From assembly GCF_042427745.1 (NCBI RefSeq), contig NZ_JBHMFA010000009.1: a stretch of DNA of 64,000 nt; one strand, written 5' to 3'. This document shows, in pieces, positions 50,005 to 59,418 of the stretch (within the stretch, counting starts at the first letter, position 1; the number at the start of each line of letters is the position of its first letter). Both the position numbers and the translations under genes were made by a program. The notes below the pieces were generated by a model. The model did no database searches, had not been told where the DNA came from, and saw only the letters and a list, made by a program, of their open reading frames with translations. The DNA is from Algibacter miyuki (GTDB lineage: Bacteria > Bacteroidota > Bacteroidia > Flavobacteriales > Flavobacteriaceae).

Positions 50005-50511
50005 TTAGATACCTAATTCTTTCTTTACATCGTTTAGTAAATCTTTACCATCTGTAAGGATTGTTATTCCAGTACCTGAGTCTAAAACATAGTCAAATCC
50101 TTGAGCTCTTGAAACTTTTAAGATTGCTGCTTTAGCTTTTTCTGTAATAGGTTCTAACAAAGCAATTTCTTTTTCCTGCATATCTTTTTGAGCATCTGCT
50201 TGAAATTGTTGTAAACGTTGTTGTTTTTCTTGTAACTCTAAAATACGTTCTTGGTTTTTAGCGTCTGTTTGGTTTTTAGCATCAGCTTCGTATTCTTTTT
50301 GTAAGTTTTGGAACTCTGTATAAGAGCCTTGCATATCTGTTTTGTAAGTTTTTCCCAACGCTTCTAATTCACTCTGTGCCGTTTTCATTTCTGGCATAGC
50401 TTTAATTAATTCTTGCGTGTTTATATGGGCAACTTTACTTTGAGCTTGTGTGAAACTTACAGTTCCGATACATAATGCAGTTGCTAATAATAAGGTTTTA
50501 ATGTGTTTCAT
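50005..50511 (-). CDS. ompH: OmpH/Skp family periplasmic chaperone
   Basis: 168 aa. Signal peptide MKHIKTLLLATALCIGTVSFTQAQ, then the OmpH core: VAHINTQELIKAMPEMKTAQSEL, a long Gln/Glu/Lys coiled coil (about 45-125), and AILKVSRAQGFDYVLDSGTGITIL. Skp-like trimers hold unfolded outer-membrane proteins for the BAM machine. Second of two ompH genes downstream of bamA. Confidence 0.9.
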   Translation of the reverse strand: MKHIKTLLLATALCIGTVSFTQAQSKVAHINTQELIKAMPEMKTAQSELEALGKTYKTDMQGSYTEFQNLQKEYEADAKNQTDAKNQERILELQEKQQRLQQFQADAQKDMQEKEIALLEPITEKAKAAILKVSRAQGFDYVLDSGTGITILTDGKDLLNDVKKELGI

Positions 50512-50543
50512 TTTGTAAATAAGTATTAGTGTGTTATAAATTA

Positions 50544-51530
50544 TTAATTTCTGTTTATACTGTCTTTTGCTTTTTGCCTATCTTCTAATATTTTTTTTCT
50601 TTTCGCCTCTAAAGCTTTTTTTCTGTCTTCGCGCTCTTTTAATTTCTTTAATCTGTTTTCTTCTATAAGTTGAGCTCTTGTTTTGGTTTCAACTTCGCCT
50701 TCCTTAGCTGTGCTTTCTGTTTCACCTTCAGCAGCATTTGCTTCCGGTACAGCAGTGCCGTTTAGCTTGGCTTGTTTTGCTTTTTCACGGTCGTCAATTA
50801 TTTTTTGGCGTCTGTCTTCAGCAGCTTTTACTTTGGCAGCACGAGCGTCTAATTTTTCTTGTCTCGCTTTTTCAAGTGCGCTATCACGTTCTGCTTTTTT
50901 CTCTTCTAATGCTTTTTGTCTCGCTTCTTGTTCTAAATTAACTTCAGGAACAATGTCTTCTTGTTCAGCAGCGCGGCGTTCGGCCTTAGATTGTGCTTGT
51001 GTGCGTTTTGATGTTCTGGTAATACTACGCAAAACTTGATCGCTAATATCTAAAGAATTTGCAACATATAGCATACCGCCATTGGCTTTATCTAGAACTA
51101 ATTGATATTTTCTAGCGGCAACTATGGTTTGTACCGCTGCAAATATCTGATCTTGAACAGGCTGCATGAGTTGTTTCTTCTGAATAAATAAATCACCGTT
51201 AGGTCCAAATCGTTTTTGCTGATAGTCTAAAATTTCATTTTCTTCAAATGTAATATCTTCTTCACGTTCTTTAATAAGTTCTTCGGTTAAAAGCGCTTTT
51301 TCATTGCTGAGGTCTTTTCTTTTTTGCTCAACAGAAATTAATTGCGTTTGAATTTCATTTTTCCATTTATCGGCTTTTTCGTTTAATTGCGATGTGGCGT
51401 CTTGATATTCGGGAACGTTTTCTAAAATATATTCACTATCAATATAAGCAATGCTTACACCACGTTGCGCATTAACCGATAGGCTTAACATAAAAACTAG
51501 GGTCAATAAAAAAAGAACGTTGTTTTTCAT
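50544..51530 (-). CDS. OmpH family protein with long charged C-terminal tail
   Basis: About 328 aa from ATG at 51530 (MKNNVLFLLTLVFMLSLSVNAQ). The frame also allows an ATG seven codons upstream. The OmpH core is ISIAYIDSEYILENVPEY-like, a coiled coil, and AARKYQLVLDKANGGMLYVANSLDISDQVLR. Unlike the shorter paralogue, the last 150 residues are a Lys/Glu/Arg/Ala-rich helical stretch (EKKAERDSALEKARQEKLDA, DRKKALEAKRKKILEDRQK), probably a long extended coil. It lies between bamA and the short ompH, 32 bp from the latter. Confidence 0.85.
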   Translation of the reverse strand: MKNNVLFLLTLVFMLSLSVNAQRGVSIAYIDSEYILENVPEYQDATSQLNEKADKWKNEIQTQLISVEQKRKDLSNEKALLTEELIKEREEDITFEENEILDYQQKRFGPNGDLFIQKKQLMQPVQDQIFAAVQTIVAARKYQLVLDKANGGMLYVANSLDISDQVLRSITRTSKRTQAQSKAERRAAEQEDIVPEVNLEQEARQKALEEKKAERDSALEKARQEKLDARAAKVKAAEDRRQKIIDDREKAKQAKLNGTAVPEANAAEGETESTAKEGEVETKTRAQLIEENRLKKLKEREDRKKALEAKRKKILEDRQKAKDSINRN

Positions 51531-51804
51531 CTGGTTAAATATTTTTATCATTTACGGTTTATAAACTCTAAAAACGACAGACGATAAATTTTGTTGCTGT
51601 CACTTCTATGAATTGTTTTTTATTCGATTAAAACTAATAAAGTTTATTAATTTTATGGAACTCGCAAAATAAACATTTTCGTTATTAAGAAAAATTTTTA
51701 TTTACGGATTTTAAAATTAACGAATTTTAATCTTAAAAATTTCAATTCATATTCAATTTCTCAAGGTGTTTATAGAAAATATCGTGCCAAAATAATTTTA
51801 AGCA

Positions 51805-54426
51805 TTAAAATTGTTGTCCGATAATGAAGTGTGTTTCCCATCCGTTTTTAACTCCAGTGTCTCCAATAGGGTCGAAACCATGACCAAAATCGATACCTAA
51901 CAATCCGAAAGCAGGCATAAAAATACGAATACCTAAACCAGCAGAACGTTTTAAATCGAATGGATTATAGTCTCTGAAATTATCGAAAGAAGCACCACCT
52001 TCAACAAAACCTAAAGCATAGATTTTAGCCGATGCTGCTAAGGTAATTGGGTAACGAAGCTCTAATGAGAATTTGTTGTAAATAGAACCACCATCTTCAC
52101 TAGAAAGCGATTGGTTAGGATAACCACGAAGTTGAACAACCTCACGACCATCTAAACTGTAATTTGCTAAACCATCACCTCCTAAGAAGTATCTTTCGAA
52201 AGGAATAACACCACGGTCTTGGTTATAGGCTCCTAAGAATCCAAATTCTACATTAGGTCTTAAAACTAAGTCTTTTGCTACTTGGGTGTACCAAGTTCCT
52301 TTAAAGTTTACTTTATAAAACTCTAACCAGTTATAACGTTGTTGATCTATTTCTCCGGCACGCTCGTAATCAGCTTGATTGGTAAGGTCTAAATCGTCAT
52401 ATTCTGTTTTTAAAGCCTCATAATCTACACCATTAAATAATGAGTATGGTAAAGATAGTTTTCCTGTTACCGAGAAGTTAGACCCTTCGGTTGGATAAAC
52501 TGGATCTACACTGGTGTTGTTTCTTGTTAAACCAACAGAGTAAGATAGGTTGTTAGAGAAACCATCACCAAAGGTAAATAATCCCGTATTATAGTTGTTT
52601 AAATCGTAACGTTGGTAACTTACAGATTGCGATAGTACAAAGAAATCATCTGGTACTTGTAAACGTTTTGCTAAACCAAAAGTAATACCTGTAATATTGA
52701 AACTTCTACTTTTATCAGCCTCGTATGTTGTGTAATCGTATAAAAACTGTCTAGTATGTGATAATGATGTTGAAAACTGTACCGGACGTTTCCCTCCTAA
52801 CCAAGGCTCAGAGAATGAAAAACTGTAGGTTTGGTAAAATTGACTCGCTTGTAAACGTAAGGCTAATTTTTGTCCGTCACCCATTGGGATAGGTTTGTAT
52901 GCTTCTTTTTTGAAGATGTCTTTTATAGAAAAGTTATTAAACGATAATCCTAGAGTTCCAATAAAACCGCCACCACCGTAACCACCTTGTAATTCAATTT
53001 GGCTAGATCCGGTTTCTTTAACCACATACTCCATATCGATAGTACCTTCGTTTGGATTTGGGTTATTAAAGTTTGGTGTGATTTCTTGAGCATCGAAAAA
53101 GCCTAATTGACCAAGTTCTCTAACGGTACGTACAACGTTAGCTTTACTGTATAATTGACCTGGACGTGTACGGATTTCACGGTAAATAACGTGATCGTTT
53201 GTTTTGTCGTTTCCAACTACGGATACACTATTGAAATGTGCAGGTTTTCCTTCTGTAATTCTAATTTCCATGTCGATAACATTATTATCGGCACTTACTT
53301 CAACAGCATTTATAGATGAAAATAAATAACCACTGTTTTGGTATAGGTTGGTAATATCGTTAGCGTCGGGTTTAGTATCGTCTGCAATACGTTTGGCTAG
53401 AGTAACACCATCATAAGTGTCGCCTTTGTCAATACGAAGCATACGGCTTAATTGCTGATTGCTATATACGGTGTTTCCAATAAAGGTAATATCACCAAAA
53501 GTGTATTTTTCACCTTCTTCTAAATCTATTTTAAGAGAGATGGTTTTGTTATCGTTAATAATAACACTGTCTCCTAATACACGAGCATCTCTATATCCAC
53601 TAGCTTTATAAGCATCGATTAGGCTTACTAAATCCTCTTCGTAATCTGCTTTAATGTATTTAGAACGTTTTAATAACCGAATTGGGTTTTTCTTTTTAGT
53701 GTTCTTCATGCTTTTTCTAAGCTTTTTCTCGCTTAAAACAGAATCGCCTGTAAAGATAATATCGTCGATTTTAACTTTCGGTCCTTTATCAATATTAAGA
53801 ACCATATTAACTCTACTCGTTTGAATAGAATCTTTTACTTCAATGGTATTGATGTTTACTTTGGTATTGTAAAAACCATCTTTTTTATACTTACTCGTCA
53901 GGTAGTTTTTTGTTGTCGTAATCAAGTTTTCTGTAACTTTTACACCACGTTTCAACTTGTTTTCGTCAATAATGCCTTCCTTTTTACCATTTTTAACGCC
54001 GTTAATTTTTAACTCGTTAAGTTGTGGTAAATCTGAGAGATGAATTTCTAAGGTAGCTACATTGTTTTCTACATTGGTAATAAATACCTCTATATCGCTA
54101 AATAGATTTGATTTCCATAATTTTTTAATGGCATCACGAATGTCTTCACCCGGGATTTTCATGTCTTTACCTTCTCTTAAACCAGAGTAGGCAATAATGG
54201 TTTGCTCACTAAAATTTGTGTTTCCGGATACTACGACTTTTCCTAAAGTGTATGTTTTTCCGTTTTTAAAATCTAACTCTTGTGCTTGAATGTTAAAACA
54301 ACCTATAAATAGGAAAAATGCTAAATAGCATTTTGAGTATGTTTTAATCGCGAGTAAATTAGCTAAGTTGTTCACTTGTTTTCCCAAATCGTCGTTCTCT
54401 TTTTTGATATTCAATAATAGCTTCAT
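51805..54426 (-). CDS. bamA: Outer-membrane assembly protein BamA
   Basis: About 870 aa. Signal peptide region ending FLFIGCFNIQAQ, five POTRA domains (about 70-450; for example YTLGKVVVSGNTNFSEQTI, FGDITFIGNTVYSNQQLSRML, FNSVSVVGNDKTNDHVIYREI) and a 16-strand barrel with the lid motif FFLGGDGLANYSLDG... (FERYFLGGDGL, VQLRGYPNQSL) and the last strand THFIIGQQF. The start is unclear. The frame is open to 54489, the nearest ATG is 54426 inside uppS, and the region before the hydrophobic signal has no ATG, so ATT at 54348 just past the uppS stop is an alternative. Essential for outer-membrane protein insertion. Confidence 0.9.
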   Translation of the reverse strand: MKLLLNIKKENDDLGKQVNNLANLLAIKTYSKCYLAFFLFIGCFNIQAQELDFKNGKTYTLGKVVVSGNTNFSEQTIIAYSGLREGKDMKIPGEDIRDAIKKLWKSNLFSDIEVFITNVENNVATLEIHLSDLPQLNELKINGVKNGKKEGIIDENKLKRGVKVTENLITTTKNYLTSKYKKDGFYNTKVNINTIEVKDSIQTSRVNMVLNIDKGPKVKIDDIIFTGDSVLSEKKLRKSMKNTKKKNPIRLLKRSKYIKADYEEDLVSLIDAYKASGYRDARVLGDSVIINDNKTISLKIDLEEGEKYTFGDITFIGNTVYSNQQLSRMLRIDKGDTYDGVTLAKRIADDTKPDANDITNLYQNSGYLFSSINAVEVSADNNVIDMEIRITEGKPAHFNSVSVVGNDKTNDHVIYREIRTRPGQLYSKANVVRTVRELGQLGFFDAQEITPNFNNPNPNEGTIDMEYVVKETGSSQIELQGGYGGGGFIGTLGLSFNNFSIKDIFKKEAYKPIPMGDGQKLALRLQASQFYQTYSFSFSEPWLGGKRPVQFSTSLSHTRQFLYDYTTYEADKSRSFNITGITFGLAKRLQVPDDFFVLSQSVSYQRYDLNNYNTGLFTFGDGFSNNLSYSVGLTRNNTSVDPVYPTEGSNFSVTGKLSLPYSLFNGVDYEALKTEYDDLDLTNQADYERAGEIDQQRYNWLEFYKVNFKGTWYTQVAKDLVLRPNVEFGFLGAYNQDRGVIPFERYFLGGDGLANYSLDGREVVQLRGYPNQSLSSEDGGSIYNKFSLELRYPITLAASAKIYALGFVEGGASFDNFRDYNPFDLKRSAGLGIRIFMPAFGLLGIDFGHGFDPIGDTGVKNGWETHFIIGQQF

Positions 54427-55099
54427 ACAAATGTTCCTTTGTAAAATCCGGCCAAAGTACACTTGTAAAATACAATTCGGCATAAGCAATTTGCCATAGC
54501 AAAAAATTACTTATACGTTGCTCGCCACTGGTTCTTATTAGCAAATCTACATCGGGTAAATTTCGCGTGTAAAGATGCTCATTTATAATTGATTCTTCAA
54601 TATTTTCAGGCGAAATTATATTATTTTTAACTTTAATACTAATCTCTTTAACAGTATTTAATAATTCTTCGCGAGAACCATAGCTAAGTGCCAAGGTTAA
54701 GGTCATGCGAGAGTTGCCCTTGGTTTTGTCTATAACTTCATGAAGTTCTTTGTAGGCTTTTTTAGGTAATGTGGTTAAATTACCAATAGCTTCAAGTTTA
54801 ATATTATTGTCTTGTAATGTTTTAATTTCTTTACGAAGTGCAGAAACCAAAAGTTTCATAAGGGTTTGTACCTCTAATTTCGGGCGGTTCCAGTTTTCGG
54901 TAGAAAAGGCATACAAGGTTAGGTTTTCTACACCAAGTTCCGCACAAGCTTCCACTGTTGTTCTTACCGATTTTGTGCCATTTTCGTGACCAAAAGCGCG
55001 AAGCATACCTTGTTGCTTTGCCCAGCGGCCGTTGCCATCCATAATAATGGCGATGTGTTTTGGTAACCTTTGTAGGTTTATGTTTTCTTTTAAATTCAT
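54359..55099 (-). CDS. uppS: Isoprenyl transferase (undecaprenyl diphosphate synthase)
   Basis: 246 aa from ATG at 55099 (MNLKENINLQRLPKHIAIIM), 1 bp after the porG-like stop. It builds the C55 carrier lipid for peptidoglycan and glycan export. Motifs: IIMDGNGRWAKQQGMLRAFGHENG, VENLTLYAFSTENWNRPKLEV, ALSYGSREELLNTVKEI, DLLIRTSGEQRISNFLLWQIAYAEL and a final YQKRERRFG. It sits in the porG-like - uppS - bamA run common in this family. bamA overlaps its 3' end. Confidence 0.95.
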   Translation of the reverse strand: MNLKENINLQRLPKHIAIIMDGNGRWAKQQGMLRAFGHENGTKSVRTTVEACAELGVENLTLYAFSTENWNRPKLEVQTLMKLLVSALRKEIKTLQDNNIKLEAIGNLTTLPKKAYKELHEVIDKTKGNSRMTLTLALSYGSREELLNTVKEISIKVKNNIISPENIEESIINEHLYTRNLPDVDLLIRTSGEQRISNFLLWQIAYAELYFTSVLWPDFTKEHLYEAIIEYQKRERRFGKTSEQLS

Positions 55100-55100
55100 A

Positions 55101-55787
55101 TTAGTCGTAACAGTAGCAGGGTTTAACTCCAAAGGTGTAAGTTAGTGTAATTCCTGTAAAGGTATACCAATCGTTATTATTAATATTTCCGAATTGGTAT
55201 TGTTGATTGGTACTACCTTCGGGCATACTACCATCTATATTGTCTGAAAACGTATAACGGGCACCAACTTCAGCACTGAAAATTAGATTCCCTAGGACGT
55301 TTGTTTTGAAGCCTATAGCCATAGGAATACCTACGGTCCAACTTGAATTGTTTTCTGTAGTTTGCCTATTATTAGCGAAGTGATAGTTGTCAAATTTAGT
55401 AGCACTAATACCTGTAAATAAATATGGTGTGGCAACAGTTCTTCTAGCGTGAAGGTTAAAATCAACAAAGGTAAACTCCATTCCTGCCGCAATTTCTAGT
55501 AAACTGGAGTTGAAATCGAAATCTCGTTCTAATCGTCGTGGGTCTTTGGCATCGCTGTCATAAGCTTGTAAATCGGAATAGATTACGGATATTCTATACG
55601 AATGTCTCGTACTACGGTTCCATTTATAAAGTAAGCCAAGTGCGGGCGCATTGGGTGATATATATTTAGTGGCACCAATATCGCCAATTAAATTACTGCC
55701 TCCAACAAATACACCAATTTCGTTTATTTGGGAGTGGCTTATTTGGGAACAAAATAAGCTTAATGTCAATATAATTAAATATCTCAT
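55101..55787 (-). CDS. DUF6089 family outer-membrane protein, PorG-like
   Basis: 228 aa. Signal peptide MRYLIILTLSLFCSQISHSQ and then a small beta-barrel starting NEIGVFVGGSNLIGDIGATKYI, with FDFNSSLLEIAAGMEFTFVDFN and a terminal WYTFTGITLTYTFGVKPC. PorG is a type IX secretion outer-membrane component, and DUF6089 proteins upstream of uppS match its usual location in Flavobacteriaceae. Assignment rests on the N-terminal motif and context. Confidence 0.8.
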   Translation of the reverse strand: MRYLIILTLSLFCSQISHSQINEIGVFVGGSNLIGDIGATKYISPNAPALGLLYKWNRSTRHSYRISVIYSDLQAYDSDAKDPRRLERDFDFNSSLLEIAAGMEFTFVDFNLHARRTVATPYLFTGISATKFDNYHFANNRQTTENNSSWTVGIPMAIGFKTNVLGNLIFSAEVGARYTFSDNIDGSMPEGSTNQQYQFGNINNNDWYTFTGITLTYTFGVKPCYCYD

Positions 55788-55993
55788 AGAGGTTTAAAAG
55801 TTTGCAAATATAATAAATAAGAATGACTGTTACAATTAGAGGGAAACCGTCTGGGGTTAAAACTGTTTTTATTCGGAATTATTGTTTTAAGGAAGAAGCG
55901 AATGGCGGTTGTTTTAGTTGAAGTTTTTTAGAATACCTGATGTTTATTGGTAGAGGTATTGTTGAAATTGAATGGAAATGTTGATGGATGGGT

Positions 55994-56156
55994 GCGTTAG
56001 GGATTGATGCGGCATCCTTTTTTTTTCTTTGAATTGAAGTAGGATTTTAGGAAAGAAATAGTGCGTTTTTTGAAGTTAGAACAAGTTTTAAACAAGTTTT
56101 AAACAAGTTTATAAAAAAAAGATATAGCGGAAAGCCCGACCCTTTTCGGGTAACGC
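55994..56156 (-). repeat. Dispersed intergenic repeat, copy F
   Basis: GCGTTAGGGATTGATGCGGC at the left and GCCCGACCCTTTTCGGGTAACGC at the right in pieces, with GATATAGCGGAAAGCCC inside. This is the longest copy, with an extra AT-rich centre containing a triplicated AACAAGTTTTA unit (about 56081-56110). Confidence 0.75.
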
Positions 56157-56213
56157 AAAAAAAACAATTATTAATTGTTATATATAATAAGGTGTGAAAT
56201 TGTTGGTTTTTGT

Positions 56214-57101
56214 TTACTGATTTCGTTTGTCTTCGCCCCAAAGTAATTTTTTACGGAGGGTGACAAGGAAACTTTCGGATAAAAGATCGATCATTTTAAT
56301 TTTGAAATCGGCTTTTTTAATTTTGATAATGGTACCGTTGTCTAAGGTTGCAATTCGAGAATCGAGCGATACTAAATGTTGTTCTTCGCGGCCGTTTACT
56401 TTAAGTTGTATTTCGGTAGAATCTGGAATAATTAATGGGCGTGCACTTAAATTGTGAGGTGCAATTGGGGTAAGCGCTAAACTGTTGGCGCCTGGTGTTA
56501 TTACGGGGCCACCACAACTTAATGAGTAGCCTGTAGAACCTGTTGGTGTAGATACAATAAGGCCGTCGCTCCAGTATGAGGTTAGGAATTCGCCATCTAA
56601 AAGGGTTTCTACCGTAATCATGGAAGTGGTGTTTTTCCGGCTTACAGCAATTTCGTTTAGAGCGAAATTCATGTTGGTAATATCTTTATTTTCAGGCGTG
56701 GTTTCTACGGAAAGTAGCGTGCGTTCTGAAATTTTATAATTGCCATCGATAATATTTTGCATGGCACTTTCTATTTGGTTGACTTGTATGGTGGCTAGAA
56801 AACCTAAACGTCCGGTGTTGATTCCGATAATTGGAATATCTAGATTTTGTACATAGGTAATGGCACGTAAAATGGTACCATCTCCGCCAATACTAACCAA
56901 TAAGTCGAAAGAATTATCGAGTGTGTCGAAAGTTTTAAAAGATGAATAGTCGCTTTTGGTTTGCGATTCGGTTTTGATGATATTGGCAAATTCAGTTTCA
57001 ATATAGGCATCAAAGTCGTTTTTCAATAAGTAATTGAAAAGGGTTTCTACAGAGGTTGTAGTCGTTTCGTTGTAAAAGCGTCCAAAAATTGCAACTTTCA
57101 T
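56214..57101 (-). CDS. nadK: NAD kinase
   Basis: 295 aa, phosphorylates NAD to NADP in the cytoplasm. Signatures: the ATP site SIGGDGTILRAITYVQNLDIPIIGINTGRLGFLA in consecutive pieces, the NAD-binding FALNEIAVSR, DGLIVSTPTGSTGYSLSCGGPV and ALTPIAPHNLSARPLIIPD. Full length. It follows the CBS gene by 2 bp. Confidence 0.95.
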   Translation of the reverse strand: MKVAIFGRFYNETTTTSVETLFNYLLKNDFDAYIETEFANIIKTESQTKSDYSSFKTFDTLDNSFDLLVSIGGDGTILRAITYVQNLDIPIIGINTGRLGFLATIQVNQIESAMQNIIDGNYKISERTLLSVETTPENKDITNMNFALNEIAVSRKNTTSMITVETLLDGEFLTSYWSDGLIVSTPTGSTGYSLSCGGPVITPGANSLALTPIAPHNLSARPLIIPDSTEIQLKVNGREEQHLVSLDSRIATLDNGTIIKIKKADFKIKMIDLLSESFLVTLRKKLLWGEDKRNQ

Positions 57102-57103
57102 AG

Positions 57104-57763
57104 TTATATGTCTAAATACTTATTTAAATAATCTGAGCGTTCTTTTAGGCTTTCGATATAGCTGTCTTCTTCGTGGCCAGATACAATGTTATAGCTGTAA
57201 CGACGGAAGGTTTGGATAATATCGTTTAAACCTGTGTTGCCTATTTTTAGGGTTACTTGTATTAAATCGTTATTCATTTTAGAAACAAAAGCGCCTAGTA
57301 ATTTACCGTTATTAGATTCTACAATTTGGCTAATTTCACTAAAAGAATAGTCTGCTATACTTTTTTCAACTACTAAAACGCCACCGGCTTCAGAGAAAAA
57401 TGGCGATTCGCTAAATAGCCCAATCACGTCATTTATCTCAAAATATCCTAAATATTGATTCTCTTCGTTTAAAACAGGCATCATATTCGTGGTGTTTTTA
57501 GCAAAGGTTTCTAGCACATCTAACCAAAGGGTATTGTTACGGACGAAGAAATCTTCGAAGGTATAAACGAATTCACTAATGGGTTTTTGGGAATCGAAGC
57601 AATAGGCATCGGTTTCCGAAAAACTGCCTAAATAGGTGTTGTTTTCGTCTAAAATTGGGACATGCGAAAGCGATAACTGTTTGAATAGTAATTGTAAATC
57701 GCTGATTTTGTTAGTGGTACTCAGTGGTTTAATGTCGTTTATAATGTATTCCGAAAGTTTCAT
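57104..57763 (-). CDS. CBS domain pair protein
   Basis: 219 aa, soluble. Two CBS motifs cover about 1-120: LSEYIINDIKPLSTTNKISDLQ, LSHVPILDENNTYLGSFSETDA, VLETFAKNTTNMMPVLNEENQYLGYFEINDV. The C-terminal 80 residues (GVLVVEKSIADYSFSEISQIVE, VTLKIGNTGLNDIIQTFRRYSY) look ACT-like. CBS pairs bind adenosyl nucleotides. Two bases from nadK on the same strand, so nucleotide-linked control of NAD phosphorylation is a reasonable guess. Confidence 0.85.
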   Translation of the reverse strand: MKLSEYIINDIKPLSTTNKISDLQLLFKQLSLSHVPILDENNTYLGSFSETDAYCFDSQKPISEFVYTFEDFFVRNNTLWLDVLETFAKNTTNMMPVLNEENQYLGYFEINDVIGLFSESPFFSEAGGVLVVEKSIADYSFSEISQIVESNNGKLLGAFVSKMNNDLIQVTLKIGNTGLNDIIQTFRRYSYNIVSGHEEDSYIESLKERSDYLNKYLDI

Positions 57764-57850
57764 AACGCCTTTTAATAGGCATGCAAAATAATCAAAAAAA
57801 TAGCAATTTTGCCTGTTCTACTTTGTATTTTTGTGTTTTAAAATGGATTT

Positions 57851-58564
57851 ATGACAAAGTTAAGTGTTAATATTAATAAGATCGCAACGTTAAGAAACTC
57901 TAGAGGTGGCGATGTGCCTAATGTTGTGCAGTTTGCAAAGGATGTTCAACGTTTTGGTGCCGAAGGTGTTACTATTCATCCAAGGCCCGATGAACGCCAT
58001 ATTCGATATCAAGATGCGCGCGATTTAAAACCTGAAGTTTATACGGAATATAATATTGAAGGTAACCCTGTAGAATCGTTTCTAAAATTAGTTTTAGAAG
58101 TGAAACCTACGCAGGTCACTTTGGTGCCAGATGCCGAGGATGCAATTACTAGCAATGCGGGGTGGGATACCATAAAACATAAAGATTTTTTAGTAGACGT
58201 GATTAAAGAATTTCAGAATAATGGAATTAGAACGTCTATTTTTGTCGATCCTATTTTGGACCAAATTGAAGGTGCTAAAGCTACCGGAGCCGACCGTATT
58301 GAATTATATACCGAAGCTTTTGCGCATCAATATGGTTTAGGAAACGAAGCCGCCATAAAACCTTATATTGAAAGTGCTGAGTTGGCTAATAAACTAGGCT
58401 TGGGTATTAATGCTGGTCATGATTTATCTTTAGATAATATGGCGTTTTTTAAGCAAAACATCCCTGGATTATTAGAAGTTTCAATAGGGCATGCTTTAAT
58501 TGCTGAAAGTTTGTATTTGGGCGTAGAAAACGTAATACAAATGTATTTGCGTAAGTTGAAATAG
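57851..58564 (+). CDS. pdxJ: Pyridoxine 5'-phosphate synthase
   Basis: 237 aa TIM-barrel enzyme, last step of de novo vitamin B6 synthesis from deoxyxylulose phosphate. Motifs: LSVNINKIATLRNSRGGDVPNV, AEGVTIHPRPDERHIRYQDA with catalytic His, VTLVPDAEDAITSNAGWD, VDPILDQIEGAKATGADRIELYTE, LGINAGHDLSLDN and EVSIGHALIAESLYLGV. Divergent from the CBS-nadK run. Confidence 0.96.
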   Translation: MTKLSVNINKIATLRNSRGGDVPNVVQFAKDVQRFGAEGVTIHPRPDERHIRYQDARDLKPEVYTEYNIEGNPVESFLKLVLEVKPTQVTLVPDAEDAITSNAGWDTIKHKDFLVDVIKEFQNNGIRTSIFVDPILDQIEGAKATGADRIELYTEAFAHQYGLGNEAAIKPYIESAELANKLGLGINAGHDLSLDNMAFFKQNIPGLLEVSIGHALIAESLYLGVENVIQMYLRKLK

Positions 58565-58627
58565 AAAAGAGAAAATAGCGCATAGAATAATGTCGTTTTA
58601 TTTGCGCTTTGGAATGATTAGAAGAAT

Positions 58628-59401
58628 ATGGAAGAAAAAAGATTGTTACATTCAAATGTTTTAGGTGAAGGAAAACCTTTTGTAATTTTACATGGGTTTT
58701 TGGGAATGAGTGATAACTGGAAAACACACGGAAAGCATCTTTCTGAACAAGGTTTTGAAGTGCATTTGTTAGATCAAAGAAATCACGGACGTAGCTTTTG
58801 GGATGCTAATTTTAGTTATGAAATTCTTGCTGAAGATTTAAAAACATATTGCGAAGCACATAACCTAAAAGATATTACATTACTGGGCCATTCTATGGGA
58901 GGTAAAACGGCTATGCTTTTTGCATGCGAATATCCTGAATTGGTTTCTAAATTAGTAGTCGCCGATATTTCTCCGCGTTTTTATCCTGTGCATCATGATG
59001 GTATTTTAAATGGGTTAAGTGCTTTAAATTTTGATGTTATAAAAACAAGAGGTGAGGCAGATATGGCGTTAAGTGCTTATGTTGATGATGTTGGAACACG
59101 TCAGTTTTTATTGAAAAATCTCTATTGGATTGAAAAAGGGAAATTGGCATTACGCATAAACCTTGATGTTTTAAAAGAAGAAGTGTCCGAAGTTGGCGAA
59201 GCGTTACCAAGTTATGCATCGTTTGATAAGCCTACGTTGTTTTTACGTGGCGACCGATCGGAATATATTGGAGTGGGTGACGAATCTATAATTAAAAACC
59301 ATTTTTCTAATTTTGAAATTGTTACTATTGCTAATGCTGGGCATTGGTTGCATGCCGAGAATCCAAAAGATTTTTTTGCGGCTTTACTTAATTTTATATA
59401 A
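58628..59401 (+). CDS. Alpha/beta-fold hydrolase (YbfF-like)
   Basis: 257 aa. Oxyanion strand PFVILHGFLGMSDNWKTHG, the nucleophile elbow LLGHSMGGKTAML with Ser, FDKPTLFLRGDRSEYI for the acid region and the catalytic His in IANAGHWLHAENPKDFF. The LDQRNHGRSFWDANFSYE segment is typical of YbfF-type esterases. Substrate unknown. It starts 63 bp after pdxJ. Confidence 0.88.
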   Translation: MEEKRLLHSNVLGEGKPFVILHGFLGMSDNWKTHGKHLSEQGFEVHLLDQRNHGRSFWDANFSYEILAEDLKTYCEAHNLKDITLLGHSMGGKTAMLFACEYPELVSKLVVADISPRFYPVHHDGILNGLSALNFDVIKTRGEADMALSAYVDDVGTRQFLLKNLYWIEKGKLALRINLDVLKEEVSEVGEALPSYASFDKPTLFLRGDRSEYIGVGDESIIKNHFSNFEIVTIANAGHWLHAENPKDFFAALLNFI

Positions 59402-59418
59402 TCTTAAAAACAAATATT

